Assembly (NCBI GenBank): GCA_948144175.1
Contig: CANXME010002283.1
Span: forward strand, 247,669-311,668
Reading direction: 5' to 3'
Origin: Closterium sp. NIES-65
Taxonomy: Eukaryota; Streptophyta; Zygnematophyceae; Desmidiales; Closteriaceae
DNA: 64,000 nt
The translations under genes and the position numbers were made by a program. Positions 30,318 to 39,480 of this stretch are shown here, one piece after another (the stretch's first letter is position 1; every line of letters starts with the position of its first letter). A model generated the notes under the pieces. The model did not search any database and was not told the DNA's origin. It saw nothing but the letters and a program-made list of their open reading frames with translations.

Positions 30318-32036
30318 TTGAGTCGTCGTGAGGCAATGGCAAGTCTCGAGAGAGAGCATTGGTTGAAAGCCGAGGAAGAAGAGATTGAGAGTCTCATGAA
30401 GCGAGGTACATGGCGTCTTGTTGAGCCACCTCCAGGGAAGAAGGTAATTGGTGTCAAATGGGTGTACAAGATCAAGGTAAAAAGTGATGGTAGCCTCGAT
30501 AGATACAAGGCAAGGTTAGTGGCAAAAGGTTATTCCCAAATTCCAGGTCTTGACTTCACCGAAACCTTTGCCGCGGTAGCAAAGTACACCACGGTACGAG
30601 TCCTCCTCGCCATAGCCGCATATCTTGGTCTCCATATCCATCAAATGGATGTCAAGAACGCATTTCTCTACGGTGTTTTGGAAGAAGAGGTATACATGGC
30701 ACAACCCGAAGGTTATGATGACGGTACGGGTCGAGTGTGTCGCTTGGTAAAGTCCCTTTATGGTCTCAAACAGTCCCCACGGGTTTGGTATCATGCTCTT
30801 GAGCAGGTACTTTTCAAGCATGGTTTCATAAGGTCCATGAGAGACAACGCTCTGTACTTCATGCACGCGAGTGAGGGGGAGTACATTTGGCTCTTGGTAT
30901 ATGTCGATGACCTCCTCCTAGTCTCAGGTTCTCTTGATCTTCTCAACAAGGTGAAAGGTATTCTCACAAGTGCATTCACGATGACCGATCTTGGTGAGGC
31001 GAGTCATTATCTTGGTATGAACATTGTGAGAGATCGTAAGTCACGGTCCATCTTCCTATTCCAGCAAAGGTACATCCAAAAGGTCCTTGAGAGGTTTGGT
31101 CTTGATGATAGCAAGCCATCACCTACCCCACTTCCTTCCAACTTTGTCCCTTTGTCTTCACATCAGCCCTATGAAGAGAGAGAGTCAAGCCTTGATATCA
31201 TAGGTATTAAGGAGTTGTGTCTTGAGGAGAGTGAGCATCATGGTGAGAATTCACTTAAGGTATCCCCACAAGACCTAGCTCTCTACCAAAGTCAGGTTGG
31301 GTGTCTCATGTATGCAGCCCTATGCACAAGGCCCGACTTAGCATTCACGGTATCTAAGCTAGCTCAACACATGAGTGCCCCTTCACCTATTCATATGCAT
31401 GCAGCCAAGCGAGCTCTTCGGTATCTCAAAGGTACTTCTAATCATGGTCTTCTCTTCCAAGCCAGCCCATATGCAAGCTCCCTCCAAGGCTTTACCGATG
31501 CAGATTGGGCGGGAGAATTGAGCACACGCAAGTCTACCGGCGGCTACATCTTCCTCATGTGTGGTGCCGTTGTTTCTTGGCAATCGCGCAAGCAAAGTTG
31601 TGTGGCACTTTCAACAACCGAAGCTGAGTACATGGCAATGACCGAAGGAGCAAGGGAGGCAATCTGGTTACGTGGACTCTTGGAGGACTTGAGGCAGCCG
31701 CAAACTCAACCAACTCCGCTCTACGTGGACAACACTTCAGCCATAGCTCTTTCCAAGAACCCGGTTCATCATGGGCGTACAAAACACATCGAGGTGCAGT
31801 ACCACTTCATTCGTGAGCAACTAGAGAAGGGAGTTCTCGCCGTCAACTTTTGCCGTTCATTCGATCAAGCAGCAGATTTCATGACCAAGGTTCTTCCATA
31901 TGATGCATTCAACATGTGCAAGGCAAGAGCAGGCCTCATGACACTTCATGAAGCAGTGGAGCAGTTTGAGGAGAATGAGGAGTGTGAGGGGAAGAGACGT
32001 GGGCAGCAGCATGAAGTGTATGCTAAGGAGATGTGA
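30318..32036 (+). CDS. pol: E5 reverse transcriptase and RNase H (572 codons open)
   Basis: RT begins HWLKAEEEEIESLMKRGTWR and PPGKKVIGVKWVYKIKVKSD. Motifs in order are KARLVAKGYSQIPGLDFTET, HQMDVKNAFLYGVLEEEVYM, LYGLKQSPRVWYHALEQVLF, LLVYVDDLLLVSGSLDLLN (DD pair near 30905) and ASHYLGMNIVRDRKSRSIF. An acidic insert precedes VGCLMYAALCTRPDLAFTVS. RNase H shows TDADWAGELSTRKSTGGYIF, STTEAEYMAMTEGAREAIWL and LYVDNTSAIALSKNPVHHGR. The product copies RNA to DNA. RT and RNase H are contained in one open frame. Confidence 0.9.
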   Translation: MSRREAMASLEREHWLKAEEEEIESLMKRGTWRLVEPPPGKKVIGVKWVYKIKVKSDGSLDRYKARLVAKGYSQIPGLDFTETFAAVAKYTTVRVLLAIAAYLGLHIHQMDVKNAFLYGVLEEEVYMAQPEGYDDGTGRVCRLVKSLYGLKQSPRVWYHALEQVLFKHGFIRSMRDNALYFMHASEGEYIWLLVYVDDLLLVSGSLDLLNKVKGILTSAFTMTDLGEASHYLGMNIVRDRKSRSIFLFQQRYIQKVLERFGLDDSKPSPTPLPSNFVPLSSHQPYEERESSLDIIGIKELCLEESEHHGENSLKVSPQDLALYQSQVGCLMYAALCTRPDLAFTVSKLAQHMSAPSPIHMHAAKRALRYLKGTSNHGLLFQASPYASSLQGFTDADWAGELSTRKSTGGYIFLMCGAVVSWQSRKQSCVALSTTEAEYMAMTEGAREAIWLRGLLEDLRQPQTQPTPLYVDNTSAIALSKNPVHHGRTKHIEVQYHFIREQLEKGVLAVNFCRSFDQAADFMTKVLPYDAFNMCKARAGLMTLHEAVEQFEENEECEGKRRGQQHEVYAKEM

Positions 32037-32074
32037 AAGGAGCATCAGCATGGGTGTATGTGTGCTTCGGGTCT

Positions 32075-32088
32075 GGTGTGAGGGGGAG
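32075..32088 (+). other. E5 polypurine tract
   Basis: GGTGTGAGGGGGAG lies directly before the 3' LTR. Confidence 0.75.
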
Positions 32089-32592
32089 TGTTGGAGAATC
32101 GAGTTTCTGCCGCCCCAGCCCTTTGCACACAAGCAGCAGCAAGGGGGAATGTCGGCGATGAATCAGAGGCTTCGGGAAGTACTTCGAAAGTTCCACCACC
32201 AATCAGATTTCAGCCGAAGACTCGATATAGTTCAAAGCTGCCTTCAAACCGAAATGTTGGCAGTTTCTACAGGTTTCTACACATCAGAATCAGCTATAAC
32301 AGAAATATCCAGAGTTTTCTTATTCATGCACCTCATGTGGCACTCAAAGTCACTCAAGGTCCATCCAATCTAGATTGTGCCCAAGTTACCAGGGAAGTTA
32401 CATTGTCTATCAGCCTAGTTTGAGCTTTCAATCTGTCTTGTTTGTGATGCCTATAGAGTTGTGCTTTAGTGGGCTTGTTAATCTTGAACATAGTGAAGTT
32501 TTACCTCATCCAGTCAATTCCAGCAGCCCTGCTAAGACTTTCCAGCCAAGTTTCCAGCCCTCTAGTAGTCACAGGTACTGTGTTTTACAAGT
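32089..32592 (+). repeat. E5 3' LTR
   Basis: TGTTGGAGAATCGAG to TTTTACAAGT, about 2% different from the 5' copy. ATATT at 32593-32597 repeats the 5 bp before the 5' LTR. Confidence 0.88.
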
Positions 32593-33147
32593 ATATTGAG
32601 CCCCCTTGTTCTTTTTCTCTCACACTCAAATATGGAGCGCGGTTCTGATTCTGTCGCTCTGTTGCACAAAAAGATTGTGTCGAACTGAAATTCTCAGGGC
32701 GTGTGTCCTTCGGCCCAAAATTGTCAAAGTTCGAACTCTAACCACTTTGAAACGTGGGAAACCCTTTTTGTAAAGTAATATACCGTGTAAAGCCTCTTTT
32801 AAAAGTTGAACCATCGCCGAAGTTCGACCCGAAGGACACACGACCTCAGCTCGTGAATGTCGGCGGCGCGCGAAATGAAGCGAGATGGCAAATCGTGTCG
32901 AGTGGCTCCCCAAATGCCACAGGGTTTAGGGCCACCTAAAAAAACTCTGAAACTGTTACAACTATCCATGGTTATGGCACCTTTTTGGTAACAAGTTCGA
33001 GGTGTTCCATTTTTCGTTCAGTGGCTCGCGCCCTGAAACTTTGCGTGCGAGCCAGGCAACACTTCTGACAGCAGCACACGAAGCATCAAACTTAGGACGT
33101 GGCATCTAACGTACAGTCTCCAGCGGCTTTTGCTCTCTAGTCTCCAC
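32593..33147. other. Native spacer right of E5
   Basis: No gene recognised. It holds a 14-bp perfect inverted repeat (32700-32713 and 32829-32842) and the 8-bp target duplication of the adjacent MITE at 33140-33147. Confidence 0.6.
32700..32842. repeat. 143-bp inverted-repeat unit, possible small MITE
   Basis: CGTGTGTCCTTCGG (32700-32713) is perfectly inverted at 32829-32842, 115 bp apart. GAACT/AGTTCGA-like subrepeats follow inside both ends. No convincing target duplication was found, so the class is unknown. Confidence 0.5.
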
Positions 33148-33602
33148 CAGGCCTGTCGCTTACTCTAAACCCAACCCTTAAGAAGTTGAGCTGGCCCAAA
33201 ACCAGCCCGGAAGGATCCGGGTAGGGGCTGATTTTGGCCCGTAAGAATCAGGGCTGGCCAGTAAGAATCAGGGCTGACTTCAGACCTAGTGTATTTGCAG
33301 CCAGCAACACACCCGCTTACAAGAACTACGAAGTTTCAACTAAATGTGTTTGAGGCGGATTCGCGGATAGGGGTCAAGAAACTCCAAGGGGAAGCTGGTT
33401 CGGGAAAGGAGGGGGGGGGGGACATACACGGAAATCCGGGCAAGGCCCAAAACCAGTCCGTTAGGGTCCGGCCAAGGGCAAAACCAGTCCGTTTTCCTTA
33501 CGGGCTTCCTCGCGAACTAGCCCTTAAAATCTCTGAGGTGCGCCAAACCCAGCCCTGAATTCTCAGGGCAAACGGGCAAATGCCCGTGAATCGACAGGCC
33601 TG
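33148..33602. mobile_element. hAT-type MITE (455 bp)
   Basis: Perfect 11-bp terminal inverted repeats CAGGCCTGTCG (33148-33158) and CGACAGGCCTG (33592-33602) are flanked by a perfect 8-bp direct duplication GTCTCCAC (33140-33147 and 33603-33610). The 8-bp duplication points to the hAT superfamily. The interior has no coding potential. It contains repeated motifs CCCAAAACCAG (three copies) and GTAAGAATCAGGGCTG (two copies). The element ends about 180 bp before the start codon of the FAS1-like gene, so it may lie in or replace part of its promoter. Confidence 0.88.
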
Positions 33603-33689
33603 GTCTCCACCACTCCACCACCTTCCACGGTCCCAGGCAGAGAGGCAACAAGGATATCTGTTTCCTTCAACAACGCAGTTCACCATCTT

Positions 33690-33784
33690 GAACCACAGTT
33701 TCTTCAACCACAGTTTCAACCACAGTTTCAACCACAGTTTCTTCAACCACAGTTTCTTCAACCAGTTTCTTCAACCTCAGTTTC
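33690..33784 (+). repeat. 12/15-bp repeats in the 5' flank of the FAS1-like gene
   Basis: Units CAACCACAGTTT and CTTCAACCACAGTTT alternate, about seven in all, ending 9 bp before the start codon. They probably lie in the 5' UTR. Confidence 0.8.
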
Positions 33785-33792
33785 CTTGCACC

Positions 33793-34522
33793 ATGGTTTT
33801 GCCCAGACAGCTTTATTTTTTGGGGATTACGCTCGCATTGCTGCTGGCGCCTGCTGCGGCGGCGCGGCCCAGCAAGGAGGATCTGATCGCGGAGGTGAAG
33901 AATGTTCGAGTCGCGCTTGACGACCCCGAACTGAGCAGCCAATATCGCGCCAGCGCCATGTTTCTTGACACTCTCATCCCTCAACTAGGTACCAAGATGC
34001 CCTAACTTTCCTAATATACTGAATTGATTGGATAGACGCCTTTTTTTTTATCATTTTTCTCCCTCTCCGCTAGTATGTTTTTCGTCTTGCATTTGCTGCC
34101 TTGGTTACGTTCTTTATTCTTCGTGTGCTTCAGAGACCAATTGGAATCCAACAGACGACTTCCTCGCCTCAACCGAAGGCAAAACCGTTCTGCTACCTGA
34201 CGACAACGCAATCGCTTCCGCGGCCCCTGGTGCCCTCGCCGACTTGATGAATCCTTCTCTGCCTCGCCAGAAGGTTCGCTCGTATGCGTCGATGATTCGG
34301 GCTAACCTGCTTAACGGAGTCTACGACGAGGATGGTATTAAAAAGGCCAAGGTGTTAACCGACGGAAACGGTCGCAAGGTGTTTAAGGCTTTTCAATTGG
34401 ACCGCCTTACTAAGAAGTGGAAGCCTTTTATTGGGAAGAAGAAGGCGAAAATCAAGCGTTCCAAGCTTTTCAGGGGGAAGCTTTTCGTTATCCATGGCGT
34501 GGATAAAATGCAGAAGCCTTAG
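33793..34522 (+). CDS. Secreted FAS1-like (fasciclin) domain protein, two exons
   Basis: Exon 1 is 33793-33988, the intron (GT...AG, 145 bp) 33989-34133, and exon 2 34134-34522. The spliced product is 194 residues. ATG at 33793 has a good context (CACCATGG). Residues 1-24 form a signal peptide (hydrophobic LYFLGITLALLLAPAAAA), so the protein should enter the secretory route. Two motifs look like the FAS1 boxes: KTVLLPDDNAIA (H1-like, where FAS1 proteins have TVFAPTD) and LFVIHGVDKMQKP at the end (H2-like), with RSYASMIRANLLNGVY where the YH motif falls. FAS1 domains mediate adhesion and wall interactions at the cell surface. The domain is short and Lys-rich near the end (KKWKPFIGKKKAKIKR). 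This is the only convincing host gene here. Splice phase (1) and frame fit exactly. Confidence 0.68.
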
Positions 34523-35383
34523 TTATTCTGCTTACAATAGTTGGGATAACTGTGGGAGTTCGGATAGTAGGCGCTCTTTAACGCTGTAACTGTTTATGAG
34601 CCCGTCATAGAGCAACTAATTGATAGAGATGTATAGGAAGATATAACACATGCTCCTACAGGATCACAAAACGAGCGAACAAACACACTTATGACAACTA
34701 ACGAGGATGTCTGGTACAGACAGCTTCCAGCACGAAGTTGAAATCTACAGCATTCTTCCATCGTTTTTCTCGAGGGTCTAGACGTCCTAATTTCTAATGA
34801 TCGTGCGATTCGTTGATCTGTCATGTCATCTCCACCCGTGCTGCCATGCAAGTCCGCGCATTGCGGTGCAGTGCGGTTCACATGCCAGCGGCTTGCATGC
34901 CTGCACATGTCGCTTGCCTGGAGCCAGAGTAGAAGTCAGAATCCTAGTTGACGTACTCACTTTAGAATCACGCTCGAAGCTATCAAACGCTGACAGGTGT
35001 CCCTTCGCGACTCGTCAACGACGGGTGACACCCGCTCGTCTCGACCTCGTCGGGGTCGTCCCCATTGCCGCCGTTGTCGAGCATCGCATAAACGATGTTG
35101 TACGGCGACGAGCAATTCACAGAACCGCCATTCTCGCCGCGACTGATGCACATGTTGCCGCTGCTACCCGTGTCGCCTCCATATCGCCGCGTGTGCGTGT
35201 CGCCGCCAGACATGCGCCGCTTTGGCACGCATGTTCTGCATCTCCCTCTCTCGCCCGTCACATCCCGTCCGACGGAGTCCGTCGTTCTTCTGCGCCTCTC
35301 CTCCGTGCCACTAGATCTGCCACTATCACCGCCGTTGCGCCGGCAACGCATGCGCAACGGCTGCTTCCCCCCCCCTTCCCCCT
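34523..35383. other. Native DNA between the FAS1-like gene and E7
   Basis: Probably the 3' flank of the gene, then GC-richer DNA. Frames at 34797-35399 (plus) and 35357-34983 (minus) are open but rich in Arg/Ala/Ser without domains. The segment ends in a C/T-rich tract where E7 inserted. Confidence 0.5.
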
Positions 35384-35514
35384 TGTCAGAACATCATAGC
35401 TTATGCTTTTGTGTAGGCTGTAGTGGGGTAGCCCATATGGGGTATAACCCAATTAGGGTTAGTACTTGTACCCAACTGTTTCATAGTTCATCCATTCTCG
35501 TTCACATTTTCTCA
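35384..35514 (+). repeat. E7 5' LTR (131 bp)
   Basis: TGTCAGAACATCATAGC to CACATTTTCTCA; no difference seen from the 3' LTR. Confidence 0.93.
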
Positions 35515-35528
35515 TGGTATCGAGCAGG
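35515..35528 (+). other. E7 primer-binding site
   Basis: TGGTATCGAGCAGG directly follows the LTR. It is a near match to the complement of the initiator tRNA-Met 3' end; the following GTTCCC also echoes that complement. Confidence 0.82.
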
Positions 35529-35629
35529 TTCCCCCGTGGGAACTGTGCCTAGGGCCCACCACATCGACATTTTTTTTTTTTCCTGCCCGAAGCGCACTCC
35601 GCCCGAGTCGCACTTCGTCGAGCCGCCCT

Positions 35630-36410
35630 AGCGGCCCTTTCCCCTAGCGGCCCCGCCGCACGTCGCCTCGGCCCCGCCGCCCGTCGCTTCGGTCCCGCCG
35701 CCCGTCGTCGCGGCCCCGCCGCCCTACCTCGCGGCCCCGCTGCCCTACCTCGCGGCCCCGCCGCCCTACCTCGCGGCCCCGCCGCCCTACCTCGCGGCCC
35801 CGCCGCCCTACTTCGCGGCCCCGCCGCCCTACCTCGCGGCCCCGCCGCCCTACCTCGCGGCCCCGTCACCCTACCTCGCGGCCCCGCCGCCCTACCTCGC
35901 GGCCCCGCCGCCCTGCTCAGCGGCCTCGCCGCCCTTCTGCACCGGCCCCGCCGCCCTACTCCTGCGGACCCGCCGCCCTACTCCTGCGGCCCCGCCACCC
36001 TACTCCCGCGGCCCCACCGCCCTACTCATGCGGCCCCGCCGCCCTACTCCTGCGGCCCCGCCGCCCTACTCCTGCGGCCCCGCCACCCTACTCCTGCGGC
36101 CCCGCCGCCCTACTCCTGCGGCCCCGCCGCCCTACTCCTGCGGCCCCGCCGCCCTACTCCTGCGGCCCCGCCGCCCTACTCCTACGGGCCCGCCACCCTA
36201 CTCCTGCGGCCCCGCCGCCCTACTCAGCGGCCCCGCCACCGTTCACCAGCGGCCCTGCCGCCCTACACCGCCCGCGCCGCCCGAGCTGCCACAACAGCCC
36301 GAGCCGCCCGAGCCGCCCGAGCCGCCTGAGACACCCGAGCCGCCCGAGTCGCCCGAGCCGCCCGAGCCGCCCGAACCGTCCGAGCCGCCCGAGCCGCCTG
36401 ATTAGCCGAG
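35630..36410 (+). repeat. E7 leader minisatellites (21- and 22-bp units)
   Basis: Around 35725-35930 a 21-bp unit (CCGCCCTACCTCGCGGCCC core) repeats about nine times. Around 35950-36230 a 22-bp unit (CCGCCCTACTCCTGCGGCCC core) takes over. 36297-36400 has 9-bp CCCGAGCCG units. The period changes from a multiple of three to a non-multiple, which argues against coding. Confidence 0.85.
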
Positions 36411-36574
36411 TCGCCGGTGCCGCGGAGCCGCAGTCGCTACTGAGCCGTCCGAGCAGCCGTGTTGCCGTGATACTGCACTACTGAGCTGCCCGACTTGCCC
36501 TGTCTGGTGAGACTAGCGCTTCTGTCACTGCACTGCCCCTGTCCTACAGTTGGTCTCGCTAGTCTACTGCTGTT

Positions 36575-37608
36575 ATGGCTTCCCCTAGTGTTCTCGCTTT
36601 TGACGCTGAGGGTCGAGCCATTGACTTTGAAGTTAGGGTAGATAACCTGCAGCTCTTCTTACAGTGCGATAGGGCAGACGGTCTCTCCCTCTTTGACCTC
36701 ACCTCTGGCGCCTCTCCTTCCTCTGCTGCTGATGCTGACCCCACTGTTCGCTCCCAGTGGGCCACGCGCGATGCTGCTGCACGTCTTGCTGTGCGTGGCC
36801 ACCTGCCTACCTCTGAGCGCGCGCACTTTAGTCAGTACAAGAGTGCTCACACCTTCTACGACGCTGTAGTTGCGCGCTACTCTTCCCCTGCCACTGCTGC
36901 ACTGAGCCGCCTCATGCTACCGTACCTCTTTCCTGACCTTGCTGCCTTTCCCACAGTCGCTGACCTCGTTACGCACCTCCGCACTAGTGACACTCGCTAC
37001 CGCGCCGCACTTCCTGCTGACTTCTGCGCCAAGAATCCCCCCCCCATGTACATCACTCTCTATTATATAGTCACTCGCCTCCCTGACTCCCTTCGCGTAG
37101 TCAGGGACCACTTCCTCTCAGTCTGTCCCACCACTCTCACTGTTGACCTCCTAGAGAAGGCCCTCCTAGCAGCGGAGAAGAGCATAGTCGCTGTAGGAGC
37201 CTCTCGTGGGGACCCTCGCACCCCCATCTTTGAGGGGTGTTCCCCTTCCCCCCTGTTGCCCTCTGTCGCCTCTGCTGCTGCGGCCGACCTCGTTGGTCTT
37301 GAGTCGGTCGGTGCGGCGTCTGCCCCTAGTGGGAGACGCCGCTCTGGCAAGGGCAAGGGGGCCAAGGGCGCGGGTGGGGCTAGCGGGGGTGGTGGAGGTG
37401 GCGGTGGGGGCGGAGGGGGGAGTGGGGGTGGCATGGGAGTGGTGGCGGGGGTGGAGGTGGCGGTGGCAGCGGCGGAGGCGGAGGCGGCGGTGGCGGTAGC
37501 GGTGGGAGCGAAGGCGGCGATGGCGGCGGAGGTGGAGGCGGCGGTGGTGGAGGAGGTGGAGCTGGTCGGGGTGGTACTTCTCAGCGGAGCGGCTCCGGGA
37601 GTGGTCAG

Positions 37609-37658
<50 letters not shown>

Positions 37659-37819
37659 TTCTCGGGACATCCCCCCTCCTCAGCAGCTTCGTGAGTGGTA
37701 CACGCAGAGTCAGCGTGGTGGGGGTTTTGGCCCGTGCACCTACGTCCTCCGCTCCGGCGACCGCGCGGGTGAGAAGTGTGGGGGTGCTCACCCCACCCAG
37801 CGCTGCTTTGGCCGCCTGA
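36575..37819 (+). CDS. gag: E7 Gag
   Basis: ATG at 36575 starts MASPSVLAFDAEGRAIDFEV. The first ~215 residues are the copia capsid domain, with LQLFLQCDRADGLSLFDLTS, FDLTSGASPSSAADADPTVR, LPYLFPDLAAFPTVADLVTH and LPDSLRVVRDHFLSVCPTTL. A basic Gly-rich tail follows (RRSGKGKGAKGAGGASGG and long Gly runs), then a poly-Gln/Ser tract from a CAG microsatellite (37612-37657). Downstream, in the polyprotein, comes a Cys/His knuckle of unusual spacing (37735-37806). Gag packages element RNA in cytoplasmic particles. Confidence 0.85.
37612..37657 (+). repeat. (CAG)n microsatellite in E7 Gag
   Basis: About 15 CAG triplets in a row; other family A copies have only three to five at this site. Confidence 0.9.
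37735..37806 (+). other. Non-canonical Cys/His knuckle in E7 Gag
   Basis: The encoded pattern is C-x13-C-x3-H-x4-C, against the usual retroviral C-x2-C-x4-H-x4-C. The same pattern is seen in E9 (about 63840-63760). It probably binds zinc and nucleic acid in place of the standard knuckle, which I do not see elsewhere in family A Gag. Confidence 0.5.
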
Positions 37820-37932
37820 CGGACGCTTGGCGTCAGTAGTTCCCGGAGGCTAGTGAGATCCCCCGCTGGGGAGAGCTGTCTAGGGCAGGCGTAGCTATCT
37901 TTGATCTTGACTTTGATGCTATCCTTGCTGCC

Positions 37933-39480
37933 ATGTATGCTGTGACTATTAGTGATGAGGGTGACTGTTACCGGTGTTTCCCGCCTGACCCGGGCATTGG
38001 TACTGCTGCTCTAGGTACTGGTGAGGCTGCTGCTCTAGGTGCCAGTGCGTCCGCGCCCTCAGGTGCTGGTGAGTCTGCGCTCTCAGGTACCACGTCGGCT
38101 TTGGCCTCCCTCACCTTCACACTTGACTCAGGGGCTTCTCGCTCCTTCTTTCGAGACCGCACCACACTCACGCCGCTTGGGCGGCCAGTTGCAGTCTCTC
38201 TGGCAGACCCCTCTGGGGGTCCTGTCCTCTCTCACTTCTCCACTGTCCTCCCGTGTCCGGCTGCCCCCTCTGGCACCTTGTCTAGTCTTTACCTCCCCTC
38301 GTTCTCTACAAACTTGTTGAGTGGTGCTGACTTGCAGGATACGGGGGTTCACCAGTTCACTCCTGCGAGTCAGCGGGTGACCCACTGCACGGACGCTCGG
38401 ACAGGCCGACACCTGGCCACGTTTACACGTCGGCCGGGGTCGAGCCTGTACACACTGACCACTGAGTCTCCTCCAATCACTGCGTCTGGTCAGGTAGCTG
38501 CGTCGGGTCAGGTGTTTGCTGCAGCGTCCAGGTCTGGTCCTGAGTCTGCCCCCTGCTCGTGTCGCCTCCTGTCTCACGAGACTCTCCTCTAGCACCACCG
38601 TCTTGGTCACCCCTCCCTGCCTCGTCTCCGAGGTATGGCTTCCCGTGTCCTTGTCTCTGGTCTTCCCCGGTCCCTCCCTCCCCTTCCTCCGGGGCCTGGT
38701 CCTTCCTGTGTCCCCTGTGTCGAGGGGCGGCTCCGAGCTGCCCCTCACTCCTCTCAGTTTCCCCCGACAGAGGCCCCGCTGCAGACGCTTCACATGGACG
38801 TGTGGGGCCCGGCCCGCGTCCGTGGACAAGGTCACGAGCGCTACTTCCTGCTGGTGGTTGACGACTACTCGCATTACACCACAGTCTTCCCCTTGCGCAG
38901 CAAGGGTGATGTCGCTGAGGTATTGATCGACTGGATCCGCGCAGCTCGTCTCCAGCTCAGGAGGAGCTTCGGCTCGGACTTTCCTGTTCTGCGTCTGCAC
39001 TCTGACCGAGGCGGAGAGTTCTCCTCTGGCCTTCTGCGAGCCTACTGTCGTGCGCGAGGCATATGCTTCCGGACTCTCCACAGCAAAATGGGATTGCTGA
39101 GCGCCGCATTGGCATGGTCATGGACGTCGCTCGTACGTCCATGATGCATGCGGCTGCCCCCCATTTTCTGTGGCCGTTTGCGGTTCGGTACGCGGCGCAT
39201 CAGATCAACCTTCTTCCCAGGGTCTCCAGACCGGAGACCTCCGCAGCCTTGCTGTGGACGGGGAAGGTCGGCGATGCGTCTGCGTTCCGTGTCTGGGGAT
39301 CTCGGGCGTTTGTCCGCGACTTGTCTGCGGACAAGCTGTCCCCTCGGGCTGCTCCCTGTGTCTTCCTTGGCTTCCCCCCTGCCGCCTCTGGGTGGCAGTT
39401 CTACCACCCCACCTCTCGTCGTGTTCTGTCCTCCCAGGACGTCACGTTCGACGAGTCAGTACCCTACTACCGTCTCTTCC
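37933..39480 (+). CDS. pol: E7 protease and integrase
   Basis: MYAVTISDEGDCYRCFPPDP opens the region. The protease motif LDSGASRSFF is at about 38118-38147. The integrase zinc-binding His pair and CVPCVEGRL lie at 38590-38735. The catalytic core has LHMDVWGPARVRGQGHERYF (first Asp), LHSDRGGEFSSGLL (second Asp) and QQNGIAERRIGMVMDVARTS (Glu). The C-terminal block RVWGSRAFVRDLSADKLSP and VFLGFPP ends the domain. It processes the polyprotein and integrates cDNA. Confidence 0.85.

Larger units (their letters stand above)
18867..32592 (+). mobile_element. E5: Ty1/copia retrotransposon with two nested insertions
   Basis: A copia lineage unlike family A: 0.5-kb LTRs (18867-19369 and 32089-32592), lower GC and a canonical zinc knuckle. 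Order is LTR, primer-binding site, Gag-protease, integrase, [TRIM 22001-22347], linker, [E6 22691-29455], linker, RT, RNase H, polypurine tract, LTR. The LTRs differ at about 10 of 503 positions (about 2%). ATATT lies directly before the left LTR and again at 32593-32597. It carries a few breaks besides the two insertions. Confidence 0.93.

Noticed and set aside
34797-35399. 200-codon plus frame before E7
   Set aside because: It runs into the E7 LTR, is Arg/Ala/Ser-rich without a domain, and is overlapped by open frames on the other strand.
38128-39081. 317-codon minus frame antisense to E7 protease-integrase
   Set aside because: It is a GC-rich shadow of the well-supported plus-strand pol, with no domain of its own. 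The same kind of shadow appears antisense to other copies (for example 14565-13981 and 2970-3500).
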